Shown here: piece after piece, positions 50,096 through 60,651 of the stretch
Layout: the number at the start of each line of letters is the position of its first letter
Position numbering within the stretch: the stretch's first letter is position 1
Assembly (NCBI RefSeq): GCF_035474595.1
Contig: NZ_DATIND010000083.1
Location: 94,524-158,523, forward strand
Origin: Longimicrobium sp.
GTDB taxonomy: Bacteria > Gemmatimonadota > Gemmatimonadetes > Longimicrobiales > Longimicrobiaceae
DNA: 64,000 bases
Reading direction: 5' to 3'
Made by a program: the position numbers and the translations under genes
Notes under the pieces: model-generated
What the model was told of the DNA's origin: nothing
The model's input: only the letters and a program-made list of their open reading frames with translations
The model's database searches: none

Positions 50096-50172
50096 CTGCC
50101 GCACCCACAGATCCTTCGGCCTGCAAAGTGTCGTGCTGATGCGAGTTGTGGCGTGGGCGGCCTCAGGATGAC
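50096..50172. repeat. dispersed repeat, family E (copy 1)
   Basis: acagatccttcggcctgcaa .. gtgggcggcctcaggatgacg. Related sequence in opposite orientation lies at 63,638-63,709 and a partial copy at 63,818-63,886. No coding potential. Confidence 0.6.
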
Positions 50173-50375
50173 GTCGGGTGGATGCGGTGCGGGATGCAGA
50201 AACTGCTCATCACGCAGTTCCCTCCGTTACCTCGGCTTCCTCGGTCATCCCGCTCCGCTATGACAGAAGCGAGCAGATTAGTCTCGTTGCATGGCGTGAT
50301 GGGGACTGGTATCATCGTCGGGTGCCGGGCGAATTTCCTCGCGACCGGATGCACATCTCCCCGAATGGAGGCTCG

Positions 50376-50543
50376 ATGAACAAGCTGAAGCTCGACGTCG
50401 ACACGCTGCGGGTCGATCAGTTCAAGGTGGAGGGGGCCGCCGCCGTCGCGCAGGGGACGGTGCTCGCGAACTCCGACACTCTCACGTACACGACGTACCC
50501 GATCCGCTACTGCCCGAACATGCCGGCCAGCAGCCGCTGCTGA
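50376..50543 (+). CDS. precursor-like peptide with pinensin-type leader (two-Cys core)
   Basis: A 55-residue peptide. Leader LKLDVDTLRVDQFKVEGAA is close to that of the 27.0 kb peptide, and QGTVLANS matches its linker. The core-like part is short: Thr/Tyr-rich (LTYTTYPIRYC) with only two Cys, ending SSRC. ATG 50376 follows tggaggctcg. A strong terminator follows. It lies between two DsbA-like genes, which may be relevant if its Cys pair forms a disulfide. Confidence 0.7.
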   Translation: MNKLKLDVDTLRVDQFKVEGAAAVAQGTVLANSDTLTYTTYPIRYCPNMPASSRC

Positions 50544-50568
50544 TCCGCCGGGGGAGACAAGGAGAAAA

Positions 50569-50608
50569 CGGGGCCGCCCCACGTTGGAGGGCGGCCCCGC
50601 TTTTTTTT
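50569..50608. terminator. strong hairpin terminator with T8 tract
   Basis: cggggccgcccc acgttg gagggcggccccg stem followed by tttttttt. It lies between the peptide gene and the convergent DsbA-like gene and is one of the clearest intrinsic terminators in the window. Confidence 0.85.
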
Positions 50609-50623
50609 CGCCTGCCGATGAGG

Positions 50624-51382
50624 CTACGGCTGTGGCGGGGTTCCCGCGGGCGGCGTTCCGCCGTTCTGCGCGGCGGCCAGGGCGGCATCCACCTCGCGCG
50701 CCAGGTCGGCGTAGGGGATGGCGCCGGGAAGCACCTTCTCGCGGTTGATGATGAAGGTGGGCGTGGAGTTCACCCCCGAGCTGGCCGCCTGCGTCAGGTC
50801 GTTGGTGATGAGCGGCGCCACGCGGTCGTTGTCGAAGCAGTCGCGGTACTCCGCGGCGTTCACGCCCAGCTCGCCGGCGTAGCGGGTGAAGCGCTGCGAC
50901 GCGTCGGCCTGCCCGGCCCAGTCGCGCTGGCGGCTGAACAGGATGTCGTGCATCTGCCAGAACCTGCCCTGCGCCCCGGCGCACATGGCCGCCTTGGACG
51001 CCGCGAACGCCTGGCTGTGCATGGGGAGCGGATAGTTGACGAACACCAGACGCACCTTTCCCGTGCGCACGTAGGTGCTGTCGAAGCGCCGGTAGGTGCT
51101 GTCGAAGAACATCCGGCAGTACGGGCATTGGAAGTCGGAGATCTCGATCACCGTCACTTTGGCGCTGTCCGAGCCGTGCTGGCGGCCGCGGCCGGCGCGG
51201 GCCAGCACCGAATCCAGCGGTGGCACGCCGCGCGCGGCGCCCGCGGAGGTGCTGGAAGTATTGTTCCCGCCCCCGCCCTGCTGCGCGCAGGCGCTCACGG
51301 CCGACAGCATCGCCAGCGTGGCGATTCCCAGCAGTCCGGCAAGGCGCGCGCGGCGCGCAGCTCCGTGCTTCATCCCCATCAT
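50624..51382 (-). CDS. DsbA-family thioredoxin-fold lipoprotein
   Basis: A ~250-residue exported protein with an N-terminal signal (LAGLLGIATLAMLSAVSAC) and a lipobox-like Cys, then a Gly/Ser/Asn-rich linker. The DsbA-like domain has CPYC in ISDFQCPYCRMF and cis-Pro loop NSTPTFIINREK. Second oxidoreductase near the 48.4 kb pair. The start is among three close ATG codons (51382, 51379 region, MMGMKHG). It overlaps the 3' end of the upstream DUF402 gene by a few bases. Confidence 0.88.
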   Translation of the reverse strand: MMGMKHGAARRARLAGLLGIATLAMLSAVSACAQQGGGGNNTSSTSAGAARGVPPLDSVLARAGRGRQHGSDSAKVTVIEISDFQCPYCRMFFDSTYRRFDSTYVRTGKVRLVFVNYPLPMHSQAFAASKAAMCAGAQGRFWQMHDILFSRQRDWAGQADASQRFTRYAGELGVNAAEYRDCFDNDRVAPLITNDLTQAASSGVNSTPTFIINREKVLPGAIPYADLAREVDAALAAAQNGGTPPAGTPPQP

Positions 51383-51975
51383 CCGCGGTCAGTGGCCGGA
51401 GACGCGCCGCGGGAGACCGCCTCCCGCGCCCGCTCCAGCGTCCATTCGTGCACCTCGGGCCCCGGCCAGCGCCCCGCCCGGGCCGCCTGGAGCAGCGCGG
51501 CGGCCTCGTCGCGCGCGCGGCTGGCGAGCTCCGGCGTCACCCAGCGCTCGGCCTCGGCCGCGCGCAGCTCGTCCTCGTCCAGCACCACCAGCGTGCCGTC
51601 GGCGCCGGACCAGAGGTCCAGGCACAGGTCGGTCGTCGTCCACCGGCCGCCGTCCATCTCCACCGGCGTGAGCACGTTGGCGTACACGCCGGTGAAGGTG
51701 CCGTCGGCCAGGTGGAAGCGGCCGACGTCGTGCCACCGGTTGCGGTAGGTGATCCAGACCACGGGCGCCCCCGGCTCCAGCACCGTGCGCCCGCCGGCCA
51801 TCACCGGCTTGGGCAGACCGGCGGCCGGGAGCCAGGTGACAACGTAATCCCCCGCATCTTCCAGCACCACCTGACGGAACACCTGCTCCCGGTCCGGCAG
51901 CCGGCGGTAGTGGATGTGGACGAGCGGCAGCTCACCGCGAGGGGAGCCCCCGGCGCGCACCTCCGGGGCCCTCAC
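51379..51975 (-). CDS. DUF402 (FomD-like) domain protein
   Basis: A ~198-residue cytoplasmic protein with the DUF402 fold: VHIHYRRLPDREQ, then VVWITYRNRWHDVGRFHLADG, GVYANVLTPVEMDG, WTTTDLCLDLWSGADGTLVVLDEDEL with the conserved acidic metal-binding cluster. Relatives hydrolyse nucleotide-linked or other phosphorylated metabolites. The C-terminal helix carries WVTPELASRARDEAAALLQAAR. Start is uncertain: GTG 51975 or 51960. It overlaps the DsbA-like gene downstream by 4 bp. Confidence 0.78.
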   Translation of the reverse strand: MRAPEVRAGGSPRGELPLVHIHYRRLPDREQVFRQVVLEDAGDYVVTWLPAAGLPKPVMAGGRTVLEPGAPVVWITYRNRWHDVGRFHLADGTFTGVYANVLTPVEMDGGRWTTTDLCLDLWSGADGTLVVLDEDELRAAEAERWVTPELASRARDEAAALLQAARAGRWPGPEVHEWTLERAREAVSRGASPATDRG

Positions 51976-52187
51976 CGCGTGGGCACCCTGCGCATCCCGC
52001 GCGCGGCAGTCTGCAGCTCCTGCGAATTCTTCCTCAACCGATTGGGATTCATCCGATCTCTCCGGTATGAAGTTGCAGTTCCCCCCTCTCCTGCTGTCGG
52101 GAGAGGGGGCCGGGGGGTGAGGGCTCCGTCGGACGCGCGCCGTCGTTTCTTCTGGCTGGGTGCTCGTAGTATCTGTGTGAGACTCCC

Positions 52188-54467
<2,280 letters not shown>

Positions 54468-55053
54468 CGCGTCCGGATCCGAAGAAAGTGCCGAGTGCCG
54501 GGTGCCGGGTGCCGAGTGCCAAGTCCCAAGTCCCAAGTCCCGAGTCCCAAGTGCGGATGCGGGATGGGACGAGCCGGGTAGCGTACCCCCGGCGCCGGGG
54601 GGTGTCAAGCGAGCATCGGCGCGGGGGATCAGCGTCTTCACTTGAGGGATTCGGCTTCCGGTGGGGTTCCTCCGCATCGCTGGATCTCACGCGGAGACGC
54701 GGAGGCGCGGAGGTGCATGCCGCGGCATCTGCGCGCGGGTCCAGAGGATGGCGATAAGGATCGATGATGGAGATGCGGTGGGAATGGCGATGGCCTTTTC
54801 GGTGCTCGCCCGCGGTGACATCCATCGTTCGATGAGGGAGCGGGTCGGGACGGGGATGTCTCAACGGGGCGTGCGTTCCTCGATCTGATACGCAATTCCC
54901 GCCGCGCGGTGCTCGCAATCGTTGCCCAGACGGCTGCGGCGCGCGCAGTTGGGGAGATGGCGGTGGATGGCCCGCGGCGTGCTGCCGGAGGGGCGGCTCT
55001 CTCCGCGCCGGCACCCGGCCGGCCGCTCTGCCTCACCCCACCGGAGGCGCTCG
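54468..55053. repeat. intergenic region with tandem short-word repeats
   Basis: About 585 bp without a credible gene. At 54,486-54,553 the words gtgccgag/gtgccggg and agtcccaa/agtcccga repeat nine or so times. At ~54,685-54,715 an arm of the cacgcggagacgcggag family appears. The last part before 55,054 leads to the subtilase; no promoter was identified. Confidence 0.6.
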
Positions 55054-56244
55054 ATGAAACGTTCCCTCTCCCTTACCCTTCTGCTCGCGCTTGCCGCCTG
55101 CTCGGCGGACGGGTCGCCGCTCGCCGCGCCCGCCGGATCGCCCGCCGCCGCGCGCACGGCCGACGCGGCCGCGTACATCGTGGTGCTGCGCGACGGCACG
55201 GATCCCCACGCGGTCGCCAGGGCGGCGGGCGTGGCGCCGCGGCGGACGTACATGGCGGCGCTGCGCGGCTTCGCGGCCACGCTGAACGCGGAGCAGGTGG
55301 CCGCGCTGCGCCACAATCCCCAAGTCGCCTACGTGGAGCCGGACGCGCCGGTGAGCCTGTTCACCACCCAGCTCTTTCCGGTGTGGGGGCTGGACCGCAT
55401 CGACCAGCACGCGCTGCCGCTGAACAGCCGGTTCATCTACAGCTCCAGCGGCACCGGCGTCACCATCTACGTGCTGGACACGGGGGTGCGGAAGACGCAC
55501 GCGCAGTTCGGCGGGCGCGCCGACTACATCGCCAACGGCGCCGGCGGAGACTTCGTGGGCGACGGCCACGGGAACGCCGAGGACTGCCACGGCCACGGCA
55601 CCCACGTTTCCGCCATCGCCGCGGGCTCCGGCTACGGCGTGGCCAAGAACGCCACCCTCCGCGCCGGCCGCGTGGTGGACTGCACCGGACAGGGCACGGC
55701 GTCGATGGTGCTCTCGGGGATGGAGTGGATCATCTCCTACGGCAGGAAGCCCGGCGTGGTGAACATGAGCCTGGGGTATGGCGACGTGGCGTCCGTGCGC
55801 GACATGGCCACGCGGCTGTACTACGCCGGGTTCGTGGTGACGGCCGCCGCCGGCAACGGCGACTTCGCGGGCACGCCGCAGGACGCCTGCAAGCAGTCGC
55901 CCGCCGGCGCGCGCGACATCCTCACGGTGGGCTCCACGCGCAGTGACGACCACGAGTCCAGCTGGTCCAACTACGGGCTGTGCGTGGACCTGCTGGCCCC
56001 CGGCTCCAGCATCCGCTCCGCGTGGGTGGGAAGCGACACCGCCAGCTACGTGGACAGCGGCACGTCGATGGCGTCGCCGCACGTGGCCGGCGTGGCGGCG
56101 CAGTACCTGTCGCTGAACCCTACGGCCAACCCGCAGGTGGTGTCGATGACCATCAAGTCCATCGCGACTTCGAACGCCATCACCTTCAACGGCACCAGCC
56201 TGTACGGCGGCACGCCCAACAAGCTGCTCTACACCTCGTATTAA
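55054..56244 (+). CDS. S8 family subtilisin-like serine protease, exported
   Basis: A 396-residue subtilase of the proteinase K/aqualysin type. The signal peptide ends in a lipobox-like LALAAC (about residue 16), so it may be a lipoprotein. An inhibitor I9 propeptide (about 38-105: YIVVLRDGTDPHAVARAAG) precedes the catalytic domain: Asp in IYVLDTGVR, His in CHGHGTHVS, Asn in TAAAGNG and Ser in SGTSMASPH. All triad residues are intact. No extra C-terminal domain. ATG 55054 follows ccggaggcgctcg. Confidence 0.95.
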   Translation: MKRSLSLTLLLALAACSADGSPLAAPAGSPAAARTADAAAYIVVLRDGTDPHAVARAAGVAPRRTYMAALRGFAATLNAEQVAALRHNPQVAYVEPDAPVSLFTTQLFPVWGLDRIDQHALPLNSRFIYSSSGTGVTIYVLDTGVRKTHAQFGGRADYIANGAGGDFVGDGHGNAEDCHGHGTHVSAIAAGSGYGVAKNATLRAGRVVDCTGQGTASMVLSGMEWIISYGRKPGVVNMSLGYGDVASVRDMATRLYYAGFVVTAAAGNGDFAGTPQDACKQSPAGARDILTVGSTRSDDHESSWSNYGLCVDLLAPGSSIRSAWVGSDTASYVDSGTSMASPHVAGVAAQYLSLNPTANPQVVSMTIKSIATSNAITFNGTSLYGGTPNKLLYTSY

Positions 56245-56256
56245 CCGTCCTCACGT

Positions 56257-56326
56257 CTCACCGAGAGACGCGGAGCCGCGGAGGGGGCTCGCGATGCACC
56301 TCCGCGACTCCGCGTCTCCGCGTGAG
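56257..56326. terminator. inverted repeat of cgcggag type after the subtilase
   Basis: ctcaccgagagacgcggagc and ctccgcgtctccgcgtgag arms around an interior gcggagg/cctccgc. Related to 26,890 and 32,018. Confidence 0.55.
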
Positions 56327-56354
56327 ATCCAGCGATGCCGAAGAAACGCGAAGA

Positions 56355-56395
56355 AGCCGGGCCCGCGCGAGTGGTCGCGCGGGCCCGGCTTTCCT
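56355..56395. terminator. strong bidirectional hairpin
   Basis: agccgggcccgcgcgagtgg / tcgcgcgggcccggct perfect stem followed by ttcctt, between the convergent subtilase and EXORDIUM-like genes. Confidence 0.75.
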
Positions 56396-56421
56396 TCATC
56401 TGTCGGTCCTGCGGGTGGAGC

Positions 56422-57450
56422 CTAGAGGGCGATCGCGCAGCTGCCCGAGCCCACGTTCAGCCAGTTGCGCTGGATCAGGAAGTTCTTGGTGCCCAGCGTC
56501 ACGTTCGCCACGCCGCCGTTGGAGGTGGTGAAGGTGGTGCCCCACGTCCACGCGCACTTGTCGGCGTTCTCGTAGCCCTGCGCGTCGTACCAGGCGGTGC
56601 CCAGCGGGTCGGTGGTGGTCTCCTCGATCTCGTGGATCAGGGTGCTCACCTCGGCATCGGCGTGCGGGTCGCCATTCGGCGCGGCGAGGCCCGACGAGCA
56701 GGCGCTGGGCTTGGCGTAGTCGTCCGGCATCGCGGCGTACAGCACGGTCTTCGACACGCCGTTGATGGTCACGGTGCCGTGGTAGTGGTACGCGCAGTAC
56801 TGCGTGCCGAAGCCGCCGCCCAGGTTCACCGTGCCCTGCGTGAAGATGGCGTACAGCGTGTTCGGGTCGTACGTCAGCTTGCCGTTGTTGAACGCGTACT
56901 GCAGCATGGCCACCATGTTCGCGTCGGTCACGCGCGTCTTGGTGCCCGGCACGTTGTACACGTTGTTGGCCCAGTACTGCGTGTAGTTCACCTGGTTCAC
57001 GATCGGTGTGCCGGCCGCGTTGGTGTAGCTGGTGTTGATGTTGAAGTACGGCGAGCCGCCCACGTGGCTCAGGAAGTAGCCCACGTTGGAGCCGTCGGCG
57101 CTGCCGGAGCCGTTGCTGCCCGGGGTGGGGCCGCCGTTGTAGATGGTGGTGGCCGACCAGTACACCGCCGCCACGTTGGTGTTGGTCTGCAGCACGGGGC
57201 CGCCGTGGTAGTTGATGCCGGCCTGGGTCAGCGCGGTGCCGGTGCCGGCGTTGCCGTGGTTCAGCTCGTTGCCGTTGTTGAAGCGGGGCGTGCCGGGCAC
57301 GCCGCGGACCGGGACCACGCCCAGGTGCTGCACGGTGGCGTCGGCCTCGGGCGTGGCGACGGACTTCTGCTGGACGGGGTTGTTGTCCGAGCACGCGGCC
57401 AGGGCGACGATGCCGGCGGTGGCCAGGGCGAAGGACGAGAAGCGGGCCAT
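56422..57450 (-). CDS. EXORDIUM (phosphate-induced protein 1)-like lipoprotein
   Basis: A 342-residue secreted lipoprotein (FALATAGIVALAACSDN, lipobox Cys about residue 20). The mature part resembles the plant EXORDIUM/phi-1 family: INYHGGPVL near the start, YAIFTQGTVNLGGGFGTQYCAYHYH in the middle, and STLIHEIEETTTDPLGTAWYD, where HEIEE-T-DP looks like a metal-binding site. A terminal Cys pair (DKCAWTWG, GSGSCAIAL) may form a disulfide. ATG 57450 follows ggggaggtcgc. Bacterial members are poorly characterised; a surface or polysaccharide-associated role is likely. Confidence 0.8.
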   Translation of the reverse strand: MARFSSFALATAGIVALAACSDNNPVQQKSVATPEADATVQHLGVVPVRGVPGTPRFNNGNELNHGNAGTGTALTQAGINYHGGPVLQTNTNVAAVYWSATTIYNGGPTPGSNGSGSADGSNVGYFLSHVGGSPYFNINTSYTNAAGTPIVNQVNYTQYWANNVYNVPGTKTRVTDANMVAMLQYAFNNGKLTYDPNTLYAIFTQGTVNLGGGFGTQYCAYHYHGTVTINGVSKTVLYAAMPDDYAKPSACSSGLAAPNGDPHADAEVSTLIHEIEETTTDPLGTAWYDAQGYENADKCAWTWGTTFTTSNGGVANVTLGTKNFLIQRNWLNVGSGSCAIAL

Positions 57451-58017
57451 GCGACCTCCCCAAAGAGGGATGGAGATGTGGGGGCCGCGCATCACAGGCG
57501 CGGCACCAGGACGACCGGCTCCCGTTCAGCGGGGCCGGCAGCAGCGAGTCGCGTCCTGGTTGGGAGGTCGCTATCGAAGGTGGGTTCGTACTCGCGTACG
57601 CCGCCTTTCAAGTCAAGTTGCGGACCGTCCCGGTACATCGGGCGGCGCGGCGCAACTGGACAGCACCCCGGCCACGGGGAAAGCCGCACGCGCGCCTCGT
57701 CTCCCGTCCTTTCATCCGAATGAATAAAATTACAGAAAGATGGATTCGCCCTCCGCATTGTGCCGCACCAGTTTACGGCGCGCCGCACCGATCTGGTGCG
57801 CCTGTTCGGGCGGATGAAGATGAATAGATCTGCGGGTGAACGGCAGCGGATGGGTGGTGGGCGAGAGCGTGAAATGGATGTGAGGCGATGTGACTCCCGA
57901 TCCACTCCTCTTCCGCGATGTTTGCGCCCTGGCGCGCCGCGCTGCAACTTGAGGCCGCGCATTCTCGTACATCCCCCCGAAGGTCATTTCCGCGACCCCC
58001 CGCACAGGAGCAAGACG
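57451..58017. other. intergenic region without a recognised gene
   Basis: About 570 bp upstream of two divergent genes. The stretch gaatgaataaaattacagaaaga (~57,719-57,742) is the most AT-rich part and may hold a promoter. Frames crossing the region are Arg/Pro-rich and were not accepted. No repeat of the families seen elsewhere was recognised. Confidence 0.4.
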
Positions 58018-58590
58018 ATGGAATATCCCGCTGGAGGCATTCCGCGCACCCGCACGCTGGTCGAGCGCATGATCGGCGCGGCCATGCTGGACCCGAGCGT
58101 CTACGAAGAGGTCGAGGCGGACCGCAACGCGACCGGGCAGGCCGCCGCGGTGGTGGCCATCGTGGCGGTCTGCGGCGCCATCGGGAGCATCGGGCACGGC
58201 GGCAGCGGCATCGTGGGCTCGCTGGTCGGCGCGTTCATCGGGTGGCTGCTGTGGGCGGGGCTCACGTACATCATCGGCACCAAGGTCTTCGGCGGCACGG
58301 CCGACATGGGCGAGATGCTGCGCACGCTGGGGTTCGCGCAGTCGCCGGGCGTGCTGGGGATCCTGGGGATCATCCCGTTCGTGGGCGGGCTGGTGCGCTT
58401 CGCGCTCTTCTTCTGGACGCTGGTGGCCGCGGTGATCGCGATCCGGCAGGCGCTGGACTTCGACACCGGCAAGGCGGTGCTGACCGCGCTCCTGGCCGGC
58501 GCGGTGGTGTTCGTGGTGGTCCTGGGGATCATGGCGTTCTTCGCGATGATGTTCGGCGCCGCCGTGGCCGTGGGGTCGATGGCCGGGTGA
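58018..58590 (+). CDS. YIP1-family integral membrane protein
   Basis: A 190-residue protein with about five transmembrane helices (first AAVVAIVAVCGAIGSIG near residue 45) after a short cytoplasmic N-terminus (RTRTLVERMIGAAMLDPSVYEEVEAD). Conserved YIP1 features are GTKVFGGTADMGEMLRTLGFAQSP and a helix with VRFALFFWTLVAAVIAIRQALDFDTGKA. Function in bacteria is unknown. ATG 58018 follows acaggagcaagacg. A hairpin terminator follows. Confidence 0.85.
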   Translation: MEYPAGGIPRTRTLVERMIGAAMLDPSVYEEVEADRNATGQAAAVVAIVAVCGAIGSIGHGGSGIVGSLVGAFIGWLLWAGLTYIIGTKVFGGTADMGEMLRTLGFAQSPGVLGILGIIPFVGGLVRFALFFWTLVAAVIAIRQALDFDTGKAVLTALLAGAVVFVVVLGIMAFFAMMFGAAVAVGSMAG

Positions 58591-58625
58591 CGAGGTTCCG
58601 GGCAGGATGCCCGATCCGAAGCAAA

Positions 58626-58664
58626 ACGAAGCCGCCCGGCGATCTGGTCGCCGGGCGGCTTCGT
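58626..58664. terminator. bidirectional hairpin
   Basis: acgaagccgcccggcgatct / ggtcgccgggcggcttcgt stem between convergent genes. Confidence 0.7.
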
Positions 58665-58680
58665 CTGCCATCCATGCTCC

Positions 58681-58857
58681 TCAGCGATCCAGGAGCATGG
58701 GAGCGTACCGCCGGTGGAACGCGGGTGCCAGGCGGGTGCAGAACTCCTCCTGCGTGCCGCCGCGCGCCATGTATCGCCGCATCAGCGCGCACTGCAGCGC
58801 CGTGTACGCCGCGAACCCCGTGGGGTACTCCTCCATGAACCGACGAGCCAGTTCCAT
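58681..58857 (-). CDS. small hypothetical protein
   Basis: A 58-residue helical protein (MELARRFMEEYPTGFAAYTALQ, then LMRRYMARGGTQEEFCTRLA and FHRRYAPMLL). Not recognised; it could be a small regulator. The strong ggaaaggaggcagcgcg site before ATG 58857 supports it as a real gene. Convergent with the YIP1 gene across a shared terminator. Confidence 0.6.
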   Translation of the reverse strand: MELARRFMEEYPTGFAAYTALQCALMRRYMARGGTQEEFCTRLAPAFHRRYAPMLLDR

Positions 58858-59177
58858 CGCGCTGCCTCCTTTCCGGGCGCCCATTCCGGCTGCGCCCACG
58901 TCCCTACTACGGCATCGGCCGTGCCGGAGTTGCACTATGGTGAAACGCGCGTGGTTGCTGGATTCTTACGCCCCGGCCGTCCTCTGCCGGTGCGCCACCC
59001 TGTACCATCGGGGCGACACGTCCCGTTGCACCGTGGCGTCCGCGTCCCATCCGATTCGATGGACCCGCGCGCGAGTTTTCGGGGGTAATGCGATCGGGGA
59101 GAATCGGGAGATGAAAAATCGAAGGAGGAAGATGCGAATCCCTCTCGCTCTTCCTCCATCGCACTTCCGCACTTCTT
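58858..59177. other. intergenic region without a gene
   Basis: About 320 bp. A lower-GC stretch (gatgaaaaatcgaaggagga, ~59,109-59,128) lies near the 3' end of the PAS gene. No repeat family or credible frame was recognised. Confidence 0.35.
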
Positions 59178-59915
59178 CTATTTGAACTGCCGCGCCAGGT
59201 AGATCAGCCGCCCGTCGTCCAGCGTGGACCAGCTGACGTCGGCGAGCACGACGGAGCCGTCGGGGCGCAGCAGCCGGCGCAGGCCGCCGCCGTGCGTGTT
59301 CACCCCCTCGCCGCGGCGGAGCGCCACGACGCGCTCGTCCAGCGGGAGCAGGTCCCACACGCGGCGGCCGGCCAGCTCCTCGCGGCTGCGGCCCAGCAGC
59401 GCCCAGGCGGCCTGGTTGGTCTCCAGCAGCCGCCCCTCGGGCGAGGCCACGAGCACCGCCTGCGCCACGTCGTTCACCACGGCGCGGTGCCAGCGCTCGG
59501 CCTCGCGGGCGGCGTCCAGCTCGCCGCGCAGCCGCGCCGCGTCGGAGCGCAGCGTGGCCACGTAGCGCCACGCCACCGTTCCCGCGCAGGCCACGGTGGC
59601 GGCGACCACGAACACGGCCGCGCTGGCCGCCGCCGCGGGCGACGCCAGCCAGGGCACCAGCTGCACCGCCACGCACCCGGCGATCACGGCGGCGGCGGAA
59701 TAGCCGACGACGTCGGTCCACATCCGCGCGCGCCGCGCCGCGGGCTGCGCCGGCAGAGTGGCCGGGGCCAGCGCCAATGCCGCTGCCGGCCGGGACGGCG
59801 CGGGCACGGCCGCGGGTGCCGCGGCGGCGTGCGAAAGGGGCAGATAATGCAGCGGCTCGGGCACGCGCCGGAGCGGCGACCTGAACTTGGTGAGTTCCAG
59901 AGTTGCGGCAGGCAT
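59178..59915 (-). CDS. membrane protein with a single PAS domain
   Basis: A 245-residue protein. After an Ala/Pro-rich N-terminus, two transmembrane helices (VVGYSAAAVIAGCVAVQLV and AAVFVVAATVACAGTVAW, about residues 70-115) lead through a helical linker (AARLRGELDAAREAERW) to one PAS domain (about 145-245: VASPEGRLLETNQAAWALLG, GRRVWDLLP, LADVSWSTLDDGRLIYLARQ). There is no kinase, GGDEF or other output domain, which is unusual for a PAS membrane sensor. ATG 59915 is chosen over an upstream extension. Confidence 0.78.
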   Translation of the reverse strand: MPAATLELTKFRSPLRRVPEPLHYLPLSHAAAAPAAVPAPSRPAAALALAPATLPAQPAARRARMWTDVVGYSAAAVIAGCVAVQLVPWLASPAAAASAAVFVVAATVACAGTVAWRYVATLRSDAARLRGELDAAREAERWHRAVVNDVAQAVLVASPEGRLLETNQAAWALLGRSREELAGRRVWDLLPLDERVVALRRGEGVNTHGGGLRRLLRPDGSVVLADVSWSTLDDGRLIYLARQFK

Positions 59916-60261
59916 GGGATGACGCGGAGCGGACAGGGAGAAGTTGAACCCGGGCGTGCCGGCGTACGGCGCAGCCCGCGGTGCATCCCCATGACAAGCT
60001 CCGTGCCTGAACGGCCCAAACGCGAAAAGCGAGCAGGGACGCGGCTGTCCGCCTCCCCACCCGCCCTCCCGCGCCCCGATCCGCCGTCCGATTTTCGATC
60101 GATGTCGATCTTTCGGACGCCTTGGAAAATCGCATTTCGTCCCACCCGCTTCTGCCACACCGCGCGGATGCCGGACGGCAGTCGCGCAGCGACTTCGTGC
60201 TGTTGCTGCCGCGAATTCATTCGCCTTCCGCGCCCCGCACTCGAGTTCCCCGGCGGGGCGA
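59916..60261. repeat. intergenic region containing repeat family B (copy 3)
   Basis: About 345 bp. The block cttcgtgctgttgctgccgc, gaattcattcgccttcc (60,185-60,232) is the third family B copy. The stretch ccgattttcgatcgatgtcg (~60,088) is AT-richer and may carry the PAS gene's promoter. Confidence 0.5.
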
Positions 60262-60651
60262 TCACATCGCCGGGAACAGCGACATCCAGGTGCGGCCCTT
60301 CGGCTCGGGGTTGTAGCCGCGCTCGCCCCAGGGCTGCAGCCGGTCCAGCCACATCCTCTCCAGCACGGCCAGCTCCTCCGCCGCGTCCCTGCCCGCGTCG
60401 CGCTCCAGCTCGTCCAGCACCTCGAAGGCGAAGCCGTCCTCGCCCAGCGCGTTCCAGTCTGCCTGCAGCGCGCGGTTGCGGTGGCCGCCCATGCGCAGCT
60501 GAAAGCGCTGCGAGTTCAGCGCGCCGGGCAGGTTCTGCGCGGCGCCGACGAGCATCTTCCCGGTCGACAGGTTGCGGACGGCGAAGATGCCCATCGGCCG
60601 CCCCTCCTCCTTGAATCTCCGCTTCAGCTCCGCGCGGCTCTGCGTCATCAT
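60262..60651 (-). CDS. GIY-YIG nuclease-domain protein
   Basis: A 129-residue protein. The N-terminal half has a GIY-YIG-like layout with relaxed motifs (MGIFAVRNLSTGKMLVGAA stands where GIY..YIG is expected), then a conserved Arg-rich helix (RFQLRMGGHRNRALQADW), and a Glu in AFEVLDELER. It ends WGERGYNPEPKGRTWMSLF. The overlap of its ATG with the upstream regulator's TGA (ATGA) shows translational coupling. It resembles small stand-alone GIY-YIG proteins found beside ArsR/DUF2087 genes. Confidence 0.75.
   Translation of the reverse strand: MMTQSRAELKRRFKEEGRPMGIFAVRNLSTGKMLVGAAQNLPGALNSQRFQLRMGGHRNRALQADWNALGEDGFAFEVLDELERDAGRDAAEELAVLERMWLDRLQPWGERGYNPEPKGRTWMSLFPAM

Noticed and set aside
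57492..57962. A 156-codon minus-strand frame in the 57.5-58.0 kb gap.
   Set aside because: Arg-rich, no domain, no ribosome-binding site; it would extend across an AT-rich promoter-like stretch.
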